This document shows positions 41,318 through 41,356 of a DNA stretch of 41,356 nt, one piece after another (position 1 is the stretch's first letter; every line of letters begins with the position of its first letter). The notes under the pieces are model-generated. The model saw nothing but the letters and a program-made list of their open reading frames with translations, was not told the origin of the DNA and ran no database searches. Made by a program: the position numbers and the translations under genes. Origin of the DNA: Streptomyces aurantiacus (GTDB lineage: Bacteria > Actinomycetota > Actinomycetes > Streptomycetales > Streptomycetaceae); assembly GCF_001418335.1 (NCBI RefSeq), contig NZ_LIPP01000037.1, positions 40,902 through 82,257 on the forward strand, written 5' to 3'.

Positions 41318-41356
41318 GTTGACACGTTGACGTGTTGACGTGTTGACGTGTTGACG
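41318..41356. repeat. Octamer tandem repeat (GTTGACGT) after eccC
   Basis: GTTGACAC then GTTGACGT three times and GTTGACG at the window edge, period 8, starting 8 bases after the eccC stop. The array may continue beyond the window. Each unit has a TTGAC core. Confidence 0.85.

Noticed and set aside
1..41356. CRISPR arrays, rRNA or tRNA genes
   Set aside because: No regularly spaced repeats of CRISPR size and no tRNA- or rRNA-like sequence noticed; the tandem repeats present are 8-11 bases long without spacers.

Overview
The window is high-GC DNA from an actinomycete, almost certainly Streptomyces or a close relative. The evidence is extreme GC bias at third codon positions, frequent GTG starts, GTGA/ATGA start-stop overlaps, futalosine-pathway menaquinone synthesis, a streptomycete-type Tad pilus locus and an actinobacterial ESX/type VII secretion (T7SS) ATPase.

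Layout. (1) 1-1737, minus: mqnC and a small amidohydrolase-like partner. (2) 1809-13200: a Tad/Flp-type pilus locus, nearly all minus: cpaB/rcpC-, cpaE/tadZ-, cpaF/tadA-, tadB- and tadC-like genes, an Flp pilin, two TadE pseudopilins, a TadG-like protein, then a membrane LysM/BTAD protein and the prepilin peptidase. A plus-strand WXG100-like gene (5993-6340) sits inside it. (3) 13684-24862, minus: two tandem Rhs polymorphic toxins of about 1.5 kaa with different C-terminal toxin tips (an HNH/EndoVII AHH-like nuclease; a DUF3990 ADP-ribosyltransferase-like domain), each followed by an overlapping immunity-type gene, and preceded by a small 'P-x-x-W' family protein. The first ~1.07 kb of both rhs genes plus promoter is a near-identical duplication. 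(4) 25064-26115: a short GntR regulator divergent from a two-gene unit (small protein plus zinc-ribbon protein). (5) 26338-35915, mostly plus: T7SS accessory/substrate cassettes containing a lipoprotein, a secreted protein, two WXG100-like proteins each followed by a T7SS-signal-domain protein, a bacterial-PH-like membrane protein, small membrane proteins, and three more members of the 'P-x-x-W' family. (6) 36009-41310: a WXG100 protein (minus) divergent from an EccC-type FtsK/SpoIIIE ATPase (plus); other core ecc/mycP genes are not in the window.

How it may work together (inference). The Rhs toxins and the two non-Rhs effector-like proteins share the same head: an alpha-helical domain opening with a W-x(4-9)-D-P-x-P-G-D signature, then a hydrophobic hairpin and a conserved A-S-x-x-D-V-A-type segment. 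Three WXG-like small proteins, four P-x-x-W family proteins and EccC are interspersed with them. I propose that this is a T7SS-linked polymorphic toxin island in which small WXG-like partners and P-x-x-W proteins serve the large head-bearing proteins, exported through EccC. The second immunity gene appears to be broken by a one-base frameshift at a 9-base repeat tract.
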